Assembly: GCF_030272615.1 (NCBI RefSeq)
Contig: NC_081407.1
Span: 443,046,213-443,110,212, forward strand
From: Cryptomeria japonica
Taxonomy: Eukaryota > Streptophyta > Pinopsida > Cupressales > Cupressaceae
Reading direction: 5' to 3'
DNA length: 64,000 bases
The translations under genes were made by a program, and so were the position numbers. The notes under the pieces are model-generated. The model was not told where the DNA came from and did not search any database. It saw nothing but the letters and a program-made list of their open reading frames with translations. Shown here piece after piece: positions 45,774-55,752 of this stretch (positions are counted from its first letter, which is position 1; every line of letters starts with the position of its first letter).

Positions 45774-47180
45774 TGGTGAATAATGATGAACAACAGATAC
45801 CCCAACCAGTATTGAGAGGGGGGGGTGAATCAGTACAGATAAAAACTTTCTCAACAACTTCTCTAGTTAAAACAATACCAACTAGTTATCACCATTACTG
45901 AACTTAACCATGGCAATACTGGTTAAACACAGTCGACACCAGACACCATAAACTGATAAGTCTGATCACTTCAAATATGATCAATACTTGATATCAACTT
46001 CACCCATAAACATATGCATGTGGTATACTAGAAATACCATAACCCATTAACCCTACATGCATAATCTTTCAACCAAATAATTCATAAACATCACATGAAA
46101 AATGCATAACACATAACACATAGATTATTCACGTGGAAATCCAAATGGGAAAAACCACGGTGGGGATGAATACTCACAAGCTTGTTTTTCAACTCTTTTG
46201 AAGCCCGCCCTGTTAGGAGCCTAGTCCAGTTAAAGACTTTACAATAAGGTTCTGCTAGGAACCGATCCTGTTAGAGATCACCCGGTTAAGGGATGGATAT
46301 ATACCCTGTTAAAGGTTACCTCGCTAGAGGATTTAAAGAACTCAATGATCTTGAGTCACCTAGTTACAGGTTTTACAATAAGCCTGTTAAAGCTACCCGG
46401 TAAAGGGATTTTCCAACTGTTGAAATGATTAGAAGACAACAGGTAAAACTCTGATCTGATAACAGCACTACATGCCAAGGCAGATCCTTTTCATATACTC
46501 TACTGCAATCACACTCTGCAGTTTCCCTCTTACTGGTCTGGCAACTATCAAGTATCTCATCACTCGGATACACACACACACGACATTTGCCAACAACTTT
46601 TCAATAACAAACATCATCGACCTTATAGGCAACAGCTAGGTCGGTACCATAAACCCTAAACCCTAAGCATCTTAGGTTTACAACACAGGCGGTCCAATCC
46701 TGACCGTCCAAACACTTTGTATAGAGCATTACAATTTCAAATAGATCACAAGACAATCTGCATCGTTCATTCTTCACCGCACATGGGAATTAGTAACCCA
46801 TCACGCTCTCTTCTCATTCCACTAAGAAGAATGATCATTCCTGAGGTAGACTTCAAACGCGGTCGATCTTCTCATGCAAGATCCTCAAGAAAATCCTTCA
46901 TGTGCACAAGGCTAACGTGGCACCTCGATCTCATTCACATCTCTTAGCTAACTCATCACAGAGTATCATCGGTTGCCTCGCACAAGCTCGATCATCAAAC
47001 TGATAACCATAGAGCTAAGACTATCAACCTGTAGTCGCACTTAGTGAAACTCTGACACCGGTTCACTGCATCTCCTCATACCTTTTCATGTCAGTTCACT
47101 TGAACTTATTGACATCAATGACAACATACATTATCATCATATCAACATGTTGATCCATCATATGCTACTGATATCCAACA
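45774..47180 (-). mobile_element. Element H: solo LTR of a Copia-type element
   Basis: On the minus strand it starts TGTTGGATATCAG (47180) and contains GTCATTGATGTCAATAAG, GGTTTTTCCCATTTGG with ATTTCCACGTG, and the C-run GATTCACCCCCCCCTCTCAA near the end, the same block order as the LTRs of C, D and E. No PBS, polypurine tract or coding region adjoins it. Flanking 5-mers GAAAC (45769-45773) and AAAAC (47181-47185) are a one-mismatch duplication. This fits a solo LTR left by LTR-LTR recombination. The exact left end is uncertain. Confidence 0.7.
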
Positions 47181-47185
47181 AAAAC

Positions 47186-47378
47186 ACGTGTTAGAATAGA
47201 TGAAATAGAGAGTATGAGAGAGTAGGGGAGGAAGATATATATGAGGGTAAGGAATGGGGAGATAGAGATGGAGGGAGAGACATAGGGAGGGGAGAGAGAG
47301 GTGACAGAGAGGAGAGAGAGAGAGGTTACAAAGAAGAAAGAGAGAGGAAGATGGAGAGATGGAGAGAATTATCAATAC
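47186..47378. repeat. GA-rich block 1
   Basis: Purine-rich sequence. GAGTATGAGAGAGTAGGGGA and the following 55 or so bases recur almost exactly at 54178-54252 on the other side of element B. Confidence 0.85.
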
Positions 47379-47429
47379 CACCATGCTACCCTCAACCCTA
47401 TCTACCCTAAACAATGTTCCATCAATCTT

Positions 47430-47434
47430 GTATA
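47430..47434. repeat. Target site duplication of B, left copy (GTATA)
   Basis: GTATA before the 5' LTR, repeated at 53990-53994. Confidence 0.9.
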
Positions 47435-48245
47435 TGTTGGCAAATGCACACTCCAATGAGACATTGTAGGTGATTGAAGGTTTTGTCATTGATGACAACC
47501 TTACAATCCTATGACACCGGCAAGGAAACTCACCGACACCAGCAAAGTCAGATTCTACATCGGCACATAGACCATCGGCACTGGCAGTGAAAGGAAGCAT
47601 ATCGGCACAGAAGCCGACAGGAATTTTGTTTGTAATTTATTTTGTTTATTATTGTAAAATCATTGTAAATCGACTTGGCAAATTGTAAAATGACTCATAT
47701 ATATAAGAGATCATTGTAGAACAAATAAGTAAGCATGGAGGAATGTAATTAGGTGAAATAAGGCAAACCTATTATGCGAATTATAGGTTAAGGGTTTATG
47801 TATGAAGCAGAGCTATAAACCGGTACTGGATCTGGCATAGTAGATGCTATTTTGAAGTAGTGTAAGACATTGGATTTATATAATCCATTTTGTAAGTCAG
47901 TGAGACTTCCCATTTTTGTAATTTAGCAATGAGCTCTAGGCACTTGGCCTTCCTGCATGTGCAGGCCCCTCTTGTAGCAGTAATATTCTCTTATTGGCCA
48001 ATAAGTGAATATTGTGGGTCACAAATCCCACCGAGGTTTTTCCCACACCAAGTTTCCTCGTTAAAATACTGTGTTATGGTGTGTTTCTCATGTGGTTGTT
48101 GTTATCTTTGCTTACTGCATTATTTCTTGTTTACCGGTATACAATATTAATATGCTTTATATATTTTAAGTCAAAAAAATATTACAACCGGTTAGATACT
48201 GATTCACCCCCCCCCCCCCTCTTAGTATCTGTGAGAATCCTAACA
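47435..48245 (+). repeat. B 5' LTR
   Basis: Starts TGTTGGCAAATGCACACTCC, ends GAATCCTAACA. It carries a C-run of 13 in the GATTCACCCCC segment (48209-48219 region) where the 3' LTR has only five or so. Near-identical otherwise. Confidence 0.93.
47698..47706 (+). promoter_or_regulatory. B LTR TATA box
   Basis: TATATATAA, downstream of a TCGACTTGGCAAATTG stretch that parallels GCCGACCTTGTTGCCAAGG in D. Likely U3 promoter; the start site is not mapped. Confidence 0.55.
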
Positions 48246-48247
48246 AT

Positions 48248-48259
48248 TGGTATCAGAGC
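48248..48259 (+). promoter_or_regulatory. B primer-binding site
   Basis: TGGTATCAGAGC, the exact plant initiator-Met tRNA complement, two bases after the LTR. Confidence 0.93.
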
Positions 48260-48316
48260 CTGGTCCTTTATTTTCAGAAGCCTAACAGCTTGAGGAAGAT
48301 CTTGACACCAGTAGAG

Positions 48317-49451
48317 ATGGAAAAATTGATGAAGCAATTAGAAGGAGCTCTCTCAGACTATGATGCAGAAAAATTGAAAAATATCAAACTTGAAGATGAT
48401 ATAAAAGCTGTACAGGATATTATTCAAGCACTTCAAGAAAATCTTACCATTTCAAGAAACAAGAGAAGAGAACTTTGTGAAAAGATGCAAAATGAGAATG
48501 ATGAAAAGGAAACTCTTAGTGATCTGATAATAAGCTGAAACAAGAAAACATGACAACAAAGAATGAGATGCAGGATATGACTATGAGATTTTGTAAATAA
48601 ATTGAAGATAGAAAGAAGAATGAAGAAGACTTGACTAGAAGACTGAATGATGCTGCAAATGAAAACACAAGACTTAGTTATGAAAATGATATGTTGAAGA
48701 CAAAACTAATGCATGCACAGAATGACTCAAATGAACTCATGAGACAAAAAGGTATCTTGGAAGGAGAAATGGCTGCTGCAAATCAACATAAAGAAAAATT
48801 CAAGAAAAGCTCAGAAGAACTTGGTGACTTGTTGAAAAATCAGAAACCTAATGGTGACACTAATGGTCTTGGCTTTGAAGTTGGTGAAATCTCTGGTACT
48901 GCAAACACATAGGATCATGGCAACCAGTAAGACAACCTACTGCTTATAAATTTAATGGCAAATGCTTTAACTGTAACAAGTATGGTCATAGAGAAAATCA
49001 ATGTAGATCTAGAAATTATCAGAATACCAATACACCCACCGGTCAATGTTCAAAATGCAACAAAATTGGTCATAATTCTGAAAATTGCAGAATGATTGTG
49101 AGATGTTATGTTTGTGGAAGATTTGGACACTTATCTAATCAATGTAGAACACAAACCAGCATAGGTTATGGGAAAGCTATTCAGAAAAATAATGTAACTT
49201 GTTATGCCTGTAACAAGATTGGACATATTGCAAAATTTTGTAGAAGTAAGTCCTCACCGGTAAACAACAATGGTGCTAGTTTGAAAGGTAAAGAAAAGGT
49301 TGAAGAAGTAAAGAAGGAATTCTCAAAACAATGGATCAAGAAATCAGAACTAAATGTTGATAGGAATACTCCTCCACCGGTAGAACAGAGTAACACTCCA
49401 CCGGCACAAGAAAGTAACACTCCACCGGCAGGAGAGTCTTCATCTAACTAA
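48317..49451 (+). pseudogene. B ORF1: coiled-coil protein with four CCHC zinc knuckles
   Basis: The ATG at 48317 opens MEKLMKQLEGALSDYDAEKL. Coiled coil runs through RLNDAANENTRLSYENDMLK and MAAANQHKEKFKKSSEELGD to about 48850. Four intact CX2CX4HX4C knuckles follow in one frame: 48963-49004 (CFNCNKYGHRENQC), 49047-49088 (CSKCNKIGHNSENC), 49104-49145 (CYVCGRFGHLSNQC) and 49200-49241 (CYACNKIGHIAKFC). A Pro/Asn/Ser-rich tail with TPPPVEQSNTPPAQESN ends at TAA. Stops at 48536 and 48598 and frame changes near 48525 and 48905 break the N-terminal half. Four knuckles are more than the single one in Copia gag (C and D), and no UBN2 domain is present. Likely an RNA-binding structural protein. Confidence 0.88.
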
Positions 49452-49606
49452 AGAAAATTTCTTTGAGGGTTTGGCAATCAAATATGAAACATGTTGTTAT
49501 TCCCTTGGTTGATGGTGAGAAGTTGAAATTACTTCTATACCAGTAGATAAGTTAAGTGGTTACTTAACCGGCAAGCATTAAATGTGGTGGTTGGCAAAAT
49601 TAACAT

Positions 49607-49612
49607 TATAAA
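49607..49612 (+). promoter_or_regulatory. Putative internal TATA box upstream of B ORF2
   Basis: TATAAA 149 bases before the ORF2 ATG, in a 300-base gap between ORF1 and ORF2. CATTAAATGTGGTGGTTG upstream and CACCGAACATTCAAA downstream are conserved with A (143-base spacing). Suggests separate transcription of ORF2. Confidence 0.5.
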
Positions 49613-49755
49613 TCAATGTTTTTGGCTCCATTCTACTTCACCGAACATTCAAACATTCGAAGAGCATGAAAAATAAGAGCAAAGACATTTCGAGCAAAGT
49701 AGCAAAGCAATTCAGCAATCTATCATTCCTAAGGCAGAGAAAGGTATTTATAATC

Positions 49756-52700
49756 ATGGCATCTTCTTCTGTACCTGAATTCATAGCAAACCCTAATGTA
49801 GTTGAAGTAATCAAACGCCTTAGGCCCATATTTTAGTTAGTTCCTGAAATAGCTAAGAAGGATGATAATGTTGGTGCATTTTCTCAAATTCCCAAAGGAG
49901 TAGTTTTTGCAGAAGACCCTAGAATGTACATTCATTGTCACATAGAAGAATTAGGTGATGAGGAAATTAAAAACATGTATACGACTGTAATTTGTGATGA
50001 TTCTAGTAATGTGAAACCTGAACACAAAATAGTCGAAACCCTAGGATTCACTGAAATCCTCAGTATTCCGGAATTCCCTAAGGATGTTATAAGGATAGTT
50101 TTAAGCAGGGTTCATGGTGAATTTTTCTGGTTAGACTCAGTTCACAAAATAACTAAAGAGGCAGTAAAGGCTATGACAGGGTTACCCTCCACTGGTAACA
50201 GACCTGATAAGACAAAGAAGGTCTCAAATGACCTAGTGACTAACCTAACAGGTGCAACATCTGACAAGAGATCTTTAAGAGTGAATGATGTAACTGACAT
50301 CAATGTCAGATTCATTAGCATGATTTTAGGGTATAAAACAACACATGCAAACAGGTTAAACTCAGTTTCTAGTTTATGCATAAAGAGTGCTCATGATATG
50401 ATCAAGGATAATGCAAAAATAGATGTGTGTGAATGGTTGAAGGATGAACTGATTGATAATCTTGGAAAAATCAAGAAAGACAAAAAGAGGACATTTAGAT
50501 TTGGTAACCTACTTGTCTGTTTAATGCTGCACATAACAAATCAGGTTCCCGGTATTGGCAACAAAAAACTAGGTTTTGACATATCGGTAGGCAAATAACT
50601 GTCTGATTTACTGCACAACATGGGTGAAAACAGAGAAAAGAATATAAATGAGTACTTTCAGGCATTAAAGGCCCAGATGAATACTAGAGTCGGACTTTCA
50701 TAAGCAATTGTAAATAAGTATAAGGATGACATATGCTTTGTTATTAAGAAGGATGAGATTTGGATGGAAGTAGTTGTTCGGGTTCTTGAAATGGGTTATG
50801 AGATTGATGACAACATAATTGAAACATATGCAAAAGCCCTTCTGGAAGCACCTAAGGAACCAAAAGAAGAGGTATTTGGCAGTGCTAAGACTATTGAGAA
50901 TCAAATTCAATCAAAGAAAAGAGTAAAGAAGGTAGAAGCAATAGTAAGAAGAGGATCTAAGCAAGCAAAGACTATCAAAGAAGATGTACTTAAACAAACC
51001 AGTATCACTGAAGATGAGTTACAAGCACAACAACCTGAAACTCACCTTTCACCGGTAGCAACTTCTTCAGAAAGTGACATGCCAGCTGCATTTAAAAGAG
51101 TTGTGAAGAAAAGAGAAACTTCACCGGTATCCACACCTTCGCCTAGAAGAACCAGACAAAAACAATAGGCAGTAAGGCCCCCGGCTAAGAAGACAACTCC
51201 AAAGAAGAAAAAGTTAACACCAAAGAAAAAGGCTCAACAAAACATTGCTCCAATTAACAAACTACTAGATGAAATAACAGAGGATGGATAGTTGAAAAAC
51301 ATCAACAAATTATATGATACATTATCAGTTGATGACAAGGAGAAAGTTGAAAATAGTGTAATTCTACACTTGGATATCTATAAGAAATTTTTGATGCAAG
51401 TTGTAGATGAATTACCGGTAGAACTATTTAAGAGACTTGAAGCTAGAAGGCAAGCTGTTGTAGAGCTTGACAAGAAAATAAATTGAGAAACTAATTGTTG
51501 TTTATCATGTTAACTCACCAAAGGAGATAGATGATATGATCTCAGAGGCTAATCGGACAGTATTCTCAAGTGCACACTGGCATGTAGCATTTATGGTTGG
51601 TAGAGTAAATGAGGTTGCAGAGGAAACTGCTAATGCATGGGACATATTCCTTGTTGGGAAAGAAAAGCAGGAAGAGTATAGAAATCCTAAACCTATCAAA
51701 GTATATCAGAAAGATAAGGATAAGGGTAAAGGCAAGGTTGGTGGACCTCCGAGCATAAAAATAAAAGACAACTTATCCCCACTGCCTCTGAATACTCCAC
51801 CGGTAGCTACAATTGAAAGTCAACCGGTTAATGAGAGTATGGAGATACCACAAGAGGACACTAATCCAAACTCTAAGGTGTTATACACAATTGACATTGA
51901 TACTCAGAAAGTTAACATTGTGGTAGATAAGGACACAACTGGAAAGACAGATATGGCTAGCGAGGCACCGGTAACAAATAACACAGAAGGTAAACCGGAA
52001 GATGGTAACATAGAACAACAAGCAGAGCAACAAGCTCCATCACAGCAACAGGTTCACACAGAGTCAATACCACCGGCATCAGCTGAGCAAGACAAACCTT
52101 TGCTTAAGGAAATGGAAACACAAACTGACCTACCAGAGGTCACCACAAGCAAGGATATTGCTCCCACTGGCAGGATACAGAGTGTTGGCACTTCAACTGT
52201 AGGATTCAAATCAACTAATGTAACAGAAGTTCTTTTGGACTCCTTAAAGAAAATAACAGATTGTAGCTCACAAGCATACAAGGCTATAGATGATACAATT
52301 CCAATTCTGAAGATGATAGCTCCAAAATGTAATGTAGATAATAAATATTCTTTGAGTCAACTTGACACTTTGTCTAAGTATATTACTGAAAACACTATGA
52401 CAGTTGAACAAATAAAAGAGGAAGCATTCAAGGAGAGATTAGTGAAGGAAAAACACAAATTCTTTGAGGAAGAAATAAAGAAGTGTACAAGGCAGTTTGA
52501 CACACTTCTACCGGAATTATGTAGCACATTAAAGGAATTCAAAACTTTGTATAGAGATACTTGTACGACTAACTTTTTGATAGTTGATATAGACAAGAAG
52601 ATCAGCAAGATACAGGAGGAAATAAATCAACTAGCTGACAATTTCATTAACTCATCTGATTCATTATCAGTTTTTTAGCAGAAGATAACAGGTTTTGAGG

Positions 52701-52984
52701 AAGAACTAGTTAAGCTGGAAAGAGAAAAGGAAAGAATAAAAGGTAAGGCTAAGGATCTTAAATGGAGACTAAGTCCACAACTGGACTACCTCGCCACCTT
52801 AAGGAAAGAAATATCTAATGCCTTGGTTCAAGGATAGAAAACACCGGCAGAGCAAATGCAACATCTCACTGGTACAGTTCAGAGGATAGAAGCCACAATA
52901 AAAGACAACAAAAAGTTCATTGAGAGCTTGAATCTGGTTTTGGCAGATCTTTTTCAGATTATAACCAACCGGTTACAAGGATGA
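49756..52984 (+). pseudogene. B ORF2: large protein of unknown function, non-pol
   Basis: The ATG at 49756 opens MASSSVPEFIANPNVVEVIK. The conserved N-terminal domain (HCHIEELGDEEI, FPKDVIRIVLSRVHGEFFWL, TKEAVKAMTGLPSTG, VNDVTDINVRFISMILGYK) runs to about codon 330. A basic linker follows with a possible nuclear signal near 51180 (PPAKKTTPKKKKLTPKKK), then VENSVILHLDIYKKFL, SSAHWHVAFMVGRVNEVAEE, an acidic/Gln-rich segment and the coiled-coil tail from VTEVLLDSLKKITDC (about 52220) to the end at TGA (52982). One frame holds to about 51483, where a one-base insertion shifts it. Stops at 49834, 50596, 50701, 51166, 51288, 52676 and others are mostly explained by CAA/CAG to TAA/TAG. No known family recognised. 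Confidence 0.85.
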
Positions 52985-53029
52985 AGATGGAAACCACACT
53001 CAGTTGACACTTTGACAACCTTTGTCATT

Positions 53030-53051
53030 GATGCCAAAGGGGGAGTAGTGG
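53030..53051 (+). promoter_or_regulatory. B extra polypurine motif
   Basis: GATGCCAAAGGGGGAGTAG about 140 bases upstream of the true tract, equivalent to the extra copy in A. Confidence 0.7.
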
Positions 53052-53178
53052 TATGAGAAAAATCAAATAACTTAAGGATCATCTGCTCGAGGGGAGCACA
53101 CATTTTTGGTAACAATTTTCGGACTTCAATTTTTGGATACACTTCTGAATTTTTTTCATGCGTGTTGCCATCAATGCC

Positions 53179-53190
53179 AAAGGGGGAGAT
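53179..53190 (+). promoter_or_regulatory. B polypurine tract
   Basis: AAAGGGGGAGAT immediately before the 3' LTR; GTTGCCATCAATGCC upstream of it is identical in C. Confidence 0.93.
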
Positions 53191-53989
53191 TGTTGGCAAA
53201 TGCACACTCCAATGAGACATTGTAGGTGATTGAAGGTTTTGTCATTGATGGTAACCTTACAATCCTATGACACCGGCAAGGCAATCCACCGGCACCAGCA
53301 AAGTCAGATTCTACACTGGCACACAGACCACCAGCACCGACAGTGAAAGGAAGCATATCAGCACAGAAGCCGACGGGAATTTTGTTTGTAATTTATTTTG
53401 TTTATTATTGTAAAATAATTGTAAGCCGACTTGGCAAATTGTAAAATGACTCATATATATAAGAGATCATTGTATAACAAATAAGTAAGTATGGAGGAAT
53501 GTAATTAGGTGAAATAAGGCAGACCTATTATGAGAATTATAAAGGGTTTATGTATGAAGCAGAGCTATAAACCGGTACTGGATCTGACATAGTAGATGCT
53601 ATTTTGAAGCAGTACAAGACATTAGATTTATATAATCCATTTTGTAAGTCAGTGAGACTTCCCATTTTTGTAATTGAGTAGTGAGCTCTAGGCACTTGGC
53701 CTTCCTACATGTGCAGGCCCCTCTTGTAACAATAATATTCTCTTATTGGTCAGTAAGTGAATATTGTGGGTCACAAATCCCACTGATTTTTTTCTCACAC
53801 TGGGTTTCCTCGTTAAAATATTGTGTTATGGTGTGTTTCTCATGTGGTTGCTATTATCTTTGCTTACTGCATTATTTCTTGTTTACCAGTATACAATATT
53901 AATATGCTTTACATGTTTTAAGTCAAAAAAATATTACAACCAGTTAGATATTGATTCACCCCCTCTCAGTATCTATGGGAATCCTAACA
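53191..53989 (+). repeat. B 3' LTR
   Basis: Partner of 47435-48245. Ends GAATCCTAACA followed by GTATA. Confidence 0.93.
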
Positions 53990-54266
53990 GTATACCTAGA
54001 TGGGAGAGAGAGGGGAGACATACATACAGGGGCATAGATAGAGGTGCCTAATGAGACACAGATGGAGTGGTATAGAGATGGAGAGAGGAGGAAGAAACAT
54101 AGAAATGCAAGAGAGGGAGAGAGAGAGAGGCTAGGAGGAAGAGGTGAGGACCTAGACAATGGAGAGAGGGGAGAGAGAGAGTATGAGAGAGTAGGGGAGG
54201 AAGATATATATGAGGGTAAGGAAGGGGGAGACAAAGATGGAGGGAGAGACCGTGGTTCATGGAAAG

Positions 54267-54308
<42 letters not shown>
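53990..54308. repeat. GA-rich block 2 (starts with B target duplication)
   Basis: GTATA at 53990-53994, then purine-rich DNA ending in a perfect GA run of about 34 bases (54274-54307). The segment 54178-54252 nearly repeats 47207-47282. Confidence 0.85.
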
Positions 54309-54310
<2 letters not shown>

Positions 54311-55367
54311 TTAGGTCTCGGAGACAACTGAGAGGGGGGGGTGAATCAGTTGTCAAATAAATTCAAACCAAAAACAACTTAACCAGCTTAATGCTTAATA
54401 CCGGTAAACCAATTCAATATGTCGGTAGACAGTTTTAACAGTTAATTGCTATACCGGTAAGGATTAGTGCATGAAACATAAAGACAAAATCATCCACAAC
54501 ACATAACACCAATATTTGTACGTGGAAACCCTGTAAGGGGAAAAACCACGGTGGGAAACCTTACCCACAATCAGATGATACTACTGTAGATAGTAAGTGT
54601 ACATAAATGGGGTCTGCATATGCAGAAAGGCCAAGCGCCTAGAGCTCACTGCTCAATCACAAAATGGGAGTCACACTGACTACAATTGGATAGTTAAATC
54701 CAATAAGAATGTACTGCTAGAATTAGCATCTTCATATGCTGGATTCAGTACTGGTGTAGTTCTCATTGTCTTCACAAAAACCCTCCTTCAATCTTCAAAT
54801 GATGTCTGCGTGTATAGCTCTGTTTATTCTCGCATATACCTTCACACAATTCTTTTTCGCATTCCACCCTTGATCTTACAAATAAGATATTACATTTATA
54901 CCATAACCTAAGACCAATTTTAGTAGGTCGTCTCTACAAGATATTACAATAAAATTAATTTACATATCAATTAATACCCGATGCAACAACCGATTCAATA
55001 TGTTGGCTTAATGCATTTACAACAATAATAAGTCATCTTCATAGCGTGCCATGTTGATCTGGAAAAGATAAACCTGCCGATGTAACCTGGACCTATTTGT
55101 CGGTAACAACAAATATGCAAATGCTAATGTACCAATAAACAAAACACCAAGACAAAATGTCCACACAATGTCTTCGACATAACCAAGTGTTTTTCATATC
55201 ATTCCAAGTGTCAGTGATCATTATATCTTGCTGGTGTACTAGATACCAGTGACTGTGCATGAGTCACTTGCTTGCCGATGAATATTGTTGATTCTCCAAA
55301 GTGCCAAAGTTGATAAGTGTTTAGTAGGTGTTGAAATCAATGACAAAACCATACCAAAATACCAACA
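54309..55367 (-). repeat. G 3' LTR (C family)
   Basis: Plus strand begins TGTTAGGTCTCGGAGAC and ends CCAAAATACCAACA, the reverse complement of the C LTR ends, with many point differences. Confidence 0.88.
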
Positions 55368-55752
55368 ATCTCCCCCTTGGCATTGATGGCAACACAAGAT
55401 GGAAAAAACCATCAAAGTGCCAAAACAGAAATGTCAAATACCAAACACCAACAATCTTCGAAAAAATATCATAATTAGAAATCAAAATACAAATACAGAG
55501 AGTAATAATCTCTCCCAAACAACAATCTCTCCTCCTGGGAGCAACATGTGTTTTCCTTGTGTTTTTCCATACCAATCTCTCCCCCTTTGACATCAAATGC
55601 CAAAGTTCTTACCAAGCCAAGTTCATATACAAAATACCAATCAATTTAGTATACCAACTACTCCCCTTGAGAAGTAGCTTCCCATCAAAGCAAGGAAAAA
55701 GATTTCTCTGTTAATTTTGTCAGTTGATGACAATCATCAACTTCTTAAGTGG
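54309..55752 (-). mobile_element. Element G: 3' fragment of a C-type Copia element
   Basis: On the minus strand it matches the 3' end of element C: LTR 55367-54309 (about 1.06 kb), polypurine tract rc at 55368-55379, and upstream untranslated sequence with the extra polypurine copies (CTCCCCCTTTGACATC near 55580, CTCCCCTTGAG near 55660). It stops at about 55752, near the position of the C stop codon. The rest of the element is missing. The LTR end abuts a GA microsatellite. No duplication can be tested because one end is lost. Confidence 0.85.

Larger units (their letters stand above)
47435..53989 (+). mobile_element. Element B: non-autonomous LTR retrotransposon with ORF1 and ORF2, no pol
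   Basis: LTRs of 811 bp (47435-48245) and 799 bp (53191-53989) with TG...CA ends, initiator-Met PBS, polypurine tract and perfect GTATA duplications. The internal 4.9 kb holds ORF1 and ORF2 and nothing resembling protease, integrase, RT or RNase H. It is a close sibling of A, on the opposite strand and at an unrelated site. Two independent insertions with the same content show that this structure transposes. Confidence 0.93.
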
